64,000 nt of DNA from Lepeophtheirus salmonis (Eukaryota > Arthropoda > Copepoda > Siphonostomatoida > Caligidae): positions 57,590,492 through 57,654,491 of the forward strand of contig NC_052136.2 in assembly GCF_016086655.4 (NCBI RefSeq). Direction: 5' to 3'. The notes under the pieces were generated by a model that saw only the letters and a program-made list of their open reading frames with translations, was not told where the DNA came from and ran no database searches. This document shows positions 59,634-64,000 of the stretch, one piece after another; position 1 is the stretch's first letter, and each line of letters starts with the position of its first letter. The position numbers were made by a program, and so were the translations under genes.

Positions 59634-60587
59634 TTATTTTTTGAATAGTCCAGTCACTTTCTTCGAAAATGAATTCATAATACCCTGACCTTCTGCCTCT
59701 GCTTCTTCTTTAATAATGAGCTCCGTATCAATATTTTCCAAGTATCCTTGATTCAAGGCATTCACTAATTCTTCTCTATAAATTTGCTTTAAAGGGATCC
59801 GAGACTCCCTCAGAGCCTTAACTTTATTAGCACGCTTGGCTTTATGAAATGCCTCTTCTAAACGAAGTCCATGCCAATCTGCAATATCAAAGTCTACTCG
59901 GTATGATTCAAAGTCTTTCATCACATCTGATTTCAATTGATTCTCTTCAGGGTAGCATAGTTTTAAAAGAATTTCCCTTTTAATTTTAAGTAATGTCCAA
60001 GCATAGATCTCATTGACAGGAGTTCTGAGTAGATAGTTATCAAAGCCATGTGCCTTATCTACTAATTTGAGACCCCTTCGTGTGACTGGCATTTCAATGT
60101 ATTTATCCAAGACTCTAGAATAGACAACAGCCAAATGTAACTTCGGCCACCAATAATTGCACTGAGGAATGCGAGGATTGGGGTAATGACGCTGTTTTTC
60201 GGGTTCATTTAAGCCTTTGATAACTCCTTCACCACCCCATAGACCCGCATGGAACTCTTCGGGGTAAATGACGGGTATGTCTACGTTTTGAATCCTCTGC
60301 ACCACTCCAAACTTGTCCTTTTCAAATATCCCCGCCTGGAAAATAAGAAATAAAATGGAATGACATAATATATTAAAGAATTAAACTTAAAAATGAGGCA
60401 CCTTGGGTTCATAATGGATTCCACGATCTGGGCCTATGGACCATGTCTTATAAAACTCCTTGTAATGATTAGGTAATTGCCCTCTAAGTCCAGTAGACCA
60501 AATATGCTCATCATAAAACTGTTTGCCTAGGCCGGGAGTCATGGCCAGGCGTGTTATTTCCTTCCGAGCCCGTGTTACACCCGACAT
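59634..60587 (-). CDS. MRPL28: Mitochondrial large-ribosomal-subunit protein bL28m
   Basis: Two exons (60,402-60,587 and 59,634-60,335) give 295 residues. Exon 1 includes LPNHYKEFYK and HYEPKVP-type sequence near its end (YEPK at the splice). Exon 2 reads VDIPVIYPEEFHAGLWGGEG (residue 93 onward for GLWGGEG), then WWPKLHLAVVYSRVLDKYIE, GFDNYLLRTPVNEIYAWTLL and RIPLKQIYREELVNAL. This order matches human MRPL28 (256 residues): GLWGGEG, kvWkPqLf, yfIlkTP, LfkiYv.eLi. It works in the mitochondrial 39S subunit. The ATG at 60,587 is the first in frame, and the N-terminus is basic and suitable for import. It is convergent with SNRNP200 and has two CRE palindromes upstream. The protein is longer at the C-terminus (acidic patch, then FSKKVTGLFKK). 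Confidence 0.93.
60336..60401 (-). other. MRPL28: Intron of MRPL28 (66 bp)
   Basis: On the minus strand CCCAAG|GTGCCT ... TTTTCCAG|GCGGGG. It joins HYEPK to AGIFEKDKFGVVQRIQ in phase 0. Reading through exon 1 gives only VPHF and a stop. Confidence 0.93.
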
Positions 60588-60678
60588 TTTGAAGTATTAC
60601 TAAATTATAATTATTAATTCAGTGGAGAAATATATTACAAAATATGAAATATCAGCCTCGTTGTTTTGAATGGACAAT

Positions 60679-60686
60679 TGACGTCA
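60679..60686. promoter_or_regulatory. MRPL28: CRE palindrome TGACGTCA, proximal
   Basis: A perfect eight-base ATF/CREB site 92 bp upstream of the MRPL28 ATG. A second identical site lies 23 bp further upstream. Confidence 0.6.
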
Positions 60687-60701
60687 TGTATTCATGCATA
60701 A

Positions 60702-60709
60702 TGACGTCA
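60702..60709. promoter_or_regulatory. MRPL28: CRE palindrome TGACGTCA, distal
   Basis: Second perfect site, 115 bp upstream of the MRPL28 ATG; site-to-site spacing is 23 bp, roughly two helical turns. Confidence 0.6.
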
Positions 60710-61994
60710 TAATATTTATATAAATAATATACCAGCTTTCTCAGTTAATTATATATAGACATTCAATAAAATACATTTTACATACCTATGAGTATAATAT
60801 ATTATTATTATTGTTTTATAATATTAAATATACTTACATTTTATGTTAGTATTTAAATACATAAACAACTTCTAGTCTGATATATTACAAACTAAGAAAC
60901 ACTTTTTTGTTTAATATGACTATAGAAAATTTTCACCGACTTCATAAATTGCCTCATAATTGAAGAAGACGCCATTTTGGAGGCTCAAAGTTGATATTTT
61001 TACTACATGAAATGAACAATATTACAATAAATCTTGATTAAGCTATAATCAAATGGCTATAAAAATAAGAAGGACTCAATATCTGCATTAAATACTACTT
61101 TATGCTAATACTAAATAATGATTAAAATCAAAGTAATATGTACTAAAAAACCATAAGGAAGGATAGATTTGTACATTTTTTTCGTTATTTTTTTATCGAT
61201 TATCGACAAAAAATGTAGAATAATAAAACCAAAATACCTTATTCATGAGAACAGGTCACTAAACCCCTACCCCCCTACCGCCCTTCCAACTACCCCTTGT
61301 CCTTTAAACCCCGACTAACTACACCCTGGACCCTTTACCCCCTCCCCCATCCTTTTCTATTTTTATTATTGAGAAGTACAGTTAGTGAATGATAGAGGGC
61401 CAAAGTAATAAATGAATGCTATGGTTGCTTGGATCGGTTGTTGAGCTATAAAACTTCCAAGTTCGAATTGGAAAGTAATTATGAGTTCTATAAATCATCA
61501 AAGTTTTAATACTAAAATAAATAAAAATTTCAATTAAAGTAGATACTTAGCCTGATTGTTTAACCATAGGCATGATATATAAGATACAATAAATATTTAT
61601 AATAATGCCTAATCTAATTCCTTAATCCCATGACAAAAAGTTGGTAAAACATTGAATTTTGGTATGTTATTTTCACGAGGAATTTAGGGATTGAAGGAGT
61701 ATACACATGATGTGATGATAAATGTCTGAGAAGGATTTTCGGATAACTCCTTAAATATGGTGAAATAGAGTTATGGATATCCTAAATAAATAGGTTTATT
61801 GTATCTCATTTTTAATATATGTGTTTCAAAATCACAAAAATCCAATAGAATCATCCAAGATCTTCTCAAGTAATATCAACGGTATATTTGTAATTGAAAG
61901 ATTCAAAATACTGATTTAGATGCATATAATTATTATCTCGAGATAAATAAATTAATAATAATACGTATCACTAATATTTACCTCATTAAGTTAA
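60710..61994. other. AT-rich intergenic sequence with a C-rich tract
   Basis: No gene. A C-rich low-complexity block at about 61,263-61,360 (words such as 'cccctacccccctaccgccc' and 'taccccctcccccat') stands out from the AT-rich background. 'gccattttgg' at 60,971-60,980 resembles a YY1-type site but has no gene beside it. Confidence 0.5.
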
Positions 61995-62170
61995 ATCAAG
62001 GACTCCTTGTTTAAATTAATAATTACGTTTGTATTGTTGTTAAAAGGTTAAATATTTGATCATATATTTGCTATTTAAGGTAATAGGGTGTGAAATGCTG
62101 GTGGTAGATGACCTGGGGGGTGAAGAACTTGGAGGTAAAAGTAGTTAATTGATCAGGGGTTAAAGGACGG
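61995..62170 (+). repeat. Dispersed repeat, copy 2
   Basis: Direct-orientation relative of 38,515-38,660, about three quarters identical by eye, sharing 'cctggggggtgaa' and 'cttggaggtaaaagtag'. The segment after it (to about 62,480) has no recognisable content. Confidence 0.7.
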
Positions 62171-62676
62171 AGGCAGTGCCGTATGTCAGGAAGATTTTTC
62201 GGTCCGCTTTACAAGGGTGAACGGTTGATTTTCAGTTGTGAACGTGGGATATTTAAACAGGGCAAATGCTACAGCATAGATTAAATCTTGCAAGAATATC
62301 GTCCAATGGACTGTCTGACCATTATTTTCTTCAGGCAAACATTGGGAAAAATAAAATGAAAAGGAAAAACTCAAGACGGAAAGTCAATGCCGACCCATTC
62401 ATAAAGGAAGGAGTATAATGGAGTATAAAATGCAAGGTGCAAGAATGAGAGAAAATTTTTGAACTATACAATTCAGTCAAACAGTTTAAACCTCCTTAAA
62501 TATTTTTTAAATAATAACGGATAAAGATAATGAACGAGATTATAATATACCATGAAACGGTTACATCGACAGAAAATAAATTATGTTCACAAGTCTTGAT
62601 GTTCTTAACTCGCATGTATACGTGGTGATGTGTTTGAAAAAAATGAAGAAAAAAATGCATATGTTCTTTATCATGA

Positions 62677-64000
62677 TTAGAAGAAGAAGTTTTTCCTCTC
62701 TTTCCTTGACGCAAAGGTGTCAATCAAACTGTCCATGTCTTCATGGAGCACCTTGTTCACCATCACCCTGTCCATGTTCAAGAGGGTGAGGGAGGAGAGC
62801 CTCTCCTGGTCCATGGTGGTCCTCATGTGGTTCTTGAGCCTTCTGACATAGGAGAATGACCGCTCCGCCTCACAGCTGCTGATGGGCATTGAGGCCAGGA
62901 TGACGATCACCTTGTATAGCTCCGGCATCAGGCAGAACACTCCCAAGCATATTAACTCCGCAGCAATTAGTGACGAAACCATGTCTTCTGTGTCAATATC
63001 TGCCTAGAGAAACATAAATTTTAAACATATAATGCAAAATGAAACATTATAATATTAACCTTGAATTGCTGGAAGATTGCATGGTCTGACTGGAGCTGCT
63101 CGAGTTCAAGTCTGTAGTGCTTGGCGATACGCTCAATGCCACAGGTCTCCACTTCACTGTCATTGACGATTGCAATGAGATCCATTGTGATGTTGGTATC
63201 GTCGGTGGCAAATCTGCTCTCAAGCTCTAATACAATCTTATTGATTGCAACATCGAAATGTGTTTCACGTAAGTAGGATTCAGTTGTTCCTTTCCACTTT
63301 ATTCTCCTTGGAATCTTCGCCTCTTTGAATTCCAAATCAATTGAGTCCTCCTGGTCAAATACTGATTTCATCTCAGACGACTTCAACTCAGCAAGTTTTG
63401 AGATTGATTCAAAGATTTTCTCATTCTTAAGATCTTCAAGAGTCCTAATCACTAGGTTGACGTGTTTCCGGGCCTTTGTTAGGTCAACCTTTCGGCCTTG
63501 AAGTTCATCTGACAAGCTAGATGTGTGTCTGAGGAGTGTCTTCAACAGTTCAATGCCGAAAACAAATTCGTGATTAAAGATGCTGTTGAGCAGAGAAGTT
63601 GCTGTTGAACTCGACAATGTATCTTTATCTTTTCTCATTATTATGAGGGTCTTCATGATTCTGACCATCCCTAGAGATACAGCGTGTACAGCATCGTAGC
63701 GGAGACTCCAGCGGGTAGCAGACTGGTTCTTCAGGGTCATCACCTTGCATGCTCCTCATCTTTACTTGTTATCTTCACCGACTTGTAGATTGCTGACCTC
63801 TTTGGTGACCCTTCAATGAAGTTGTATAAAGTTTCTACTGTCCCCATTGTATTTCTCAACAGGGTTATATCTGAGAGAAGATCCTTGACTACAAGATTGA
63901 GGACATGGGCGTAGCAGTGGACGTAGACACACAGTGGGGCTGCTTCCTTCCACCTGGCGGCAAGACCCTTCTTGATGCCAGATATGTTGGAGGCACCGTC
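62677..64000 (-). pseudogene. hAT transposase, ZMYM1/TTF-type family, 3' part (runs off the window)
   Basis: From the right edge the minus strand reads DGASNISGIKKGLAARW, then CVYVHCYAHVLNLVVKDLL, the DGA...CxaH.LNL blocks of the hAT catalytic core. EEHAR is followed by a stop at about 63,740, where a one-base shift continues as MTLKNQSATRWSLRYDAV (the 'LK.ls.TRW..R' block). The frame runs to QQFK at 63,060, a 56 bp intron (63,004-63,059) can be removed, and exon 2 continues with ADIDTED. The C-terminal dimerisation domain follows: ISSCEAERSFSYVRRLKNHM, with the CEAERSFS catalytic-Glu block, ending at 62,677. The single frameshift is the only lesion seen; the 5' part is outside the window. 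Confidence 0.85.
63004..63059 (-). other. Predicted 56 bp intron in the hAT gene
   Basis: On the minus strand FQQFK (…TTCAAG|GTTAAT) and …TTTCTCTAG|GCAGATATTGAC. Splicing in phase 0 joins the two frames without a stop; reading through gives VNIIMFHFALYV and a stop. Size and pyrimidine tail match the introns of SNRNP200 and MRPL28. Confidence 0.75.

Overview
This window is eukaryotic nuclear DNA. It is strongly AT-rich and full of A/T homopolymers. Its genes carry very short GT-AG introns (53-90 bp), and broken cut-and-paste transposons are abundant. The encoded proteins (SNRNP200/Brr2, germ cell-less, mitochondrial bL28m) are animal orthologues. The mix of Tc1/mariner, P-like (THAP), hAT, Helitron and non-LTR remnants fits an arthropod. 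My guess is a parasitic copepod such as the salmon louse, but the species is an inference from repeat style and no diagnostic gene fixes it.

Positions 1-50,000 hold no host gene that I can support. They are a transposon graveyard. In order: a T-rich degenerate repeat (0.4-1.0 kb); a Tc1-like C-terminal remnant (1.5-1.9 kb); an I/LOA/Jockey-type non-LTR element with endonuclease, RT and RNase H remnants (5.1-7.7 kb); a Tc1 deletion derivative with terminal inverted repeats (8.27-8.94 kb); a fragment of an unclassified element (9.6-9.9 kb); a mariner remnant (10.3-10.9 kb); a P-like THAP transposase (13.4-15.1 kb); a mariner split by an insertion carrying a LINE 3' end (16.0-18.2 kb); a tRNA-like SINE head (20.5 kb); and three more mariner/Tc1 remnants (24.0-25.0, 26.5-27.4, 27.8-28.8 kb). 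Then comes a large inverted repeat with 2.3-2.4 kb arms (31.76-34.20 and 36.21-38.51 kb) around a 2 kb spacer holding Tc1 and gypsy-integrase pieces. A second, nearly full-length P-like element (45.2-47.35 kb) and a Helitron helicase fragment (48.6-48.9 kb) follow.

Positions 50,000-60,700 are the gene-bearing island. Germ cell-less (minus) and the spliceosomal helicase SNRNP200 (plus) are divergently arranged, with 570 bp between their start codons. MRPL28 (minus) follows, tail to tail with SNRNP200, with two perfect palindromic TGACGTCA sites upstream of its start. SNRNP200 is complete except for two +1 A frameshifts in A-runs. Removing one A from each would restore a 2,109-residue frame across three exons.

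From 62,677 to the right edge lies the 3' part of a ZMYM-type hAT transposase gene on the minus strand. It has one spliceable 56 bp intron and one frameshift, and continues past the window.

I see no clear, previously undescribed functional system. The observations most worth checking are the SNRNP200 homopolymer frameshifts, the large inverted repeat and its older relative at 20.1-20.4 kb, the recurrent loss of the same central region in several mariner-type transposases, and the paired CRE sites at MRPL28.
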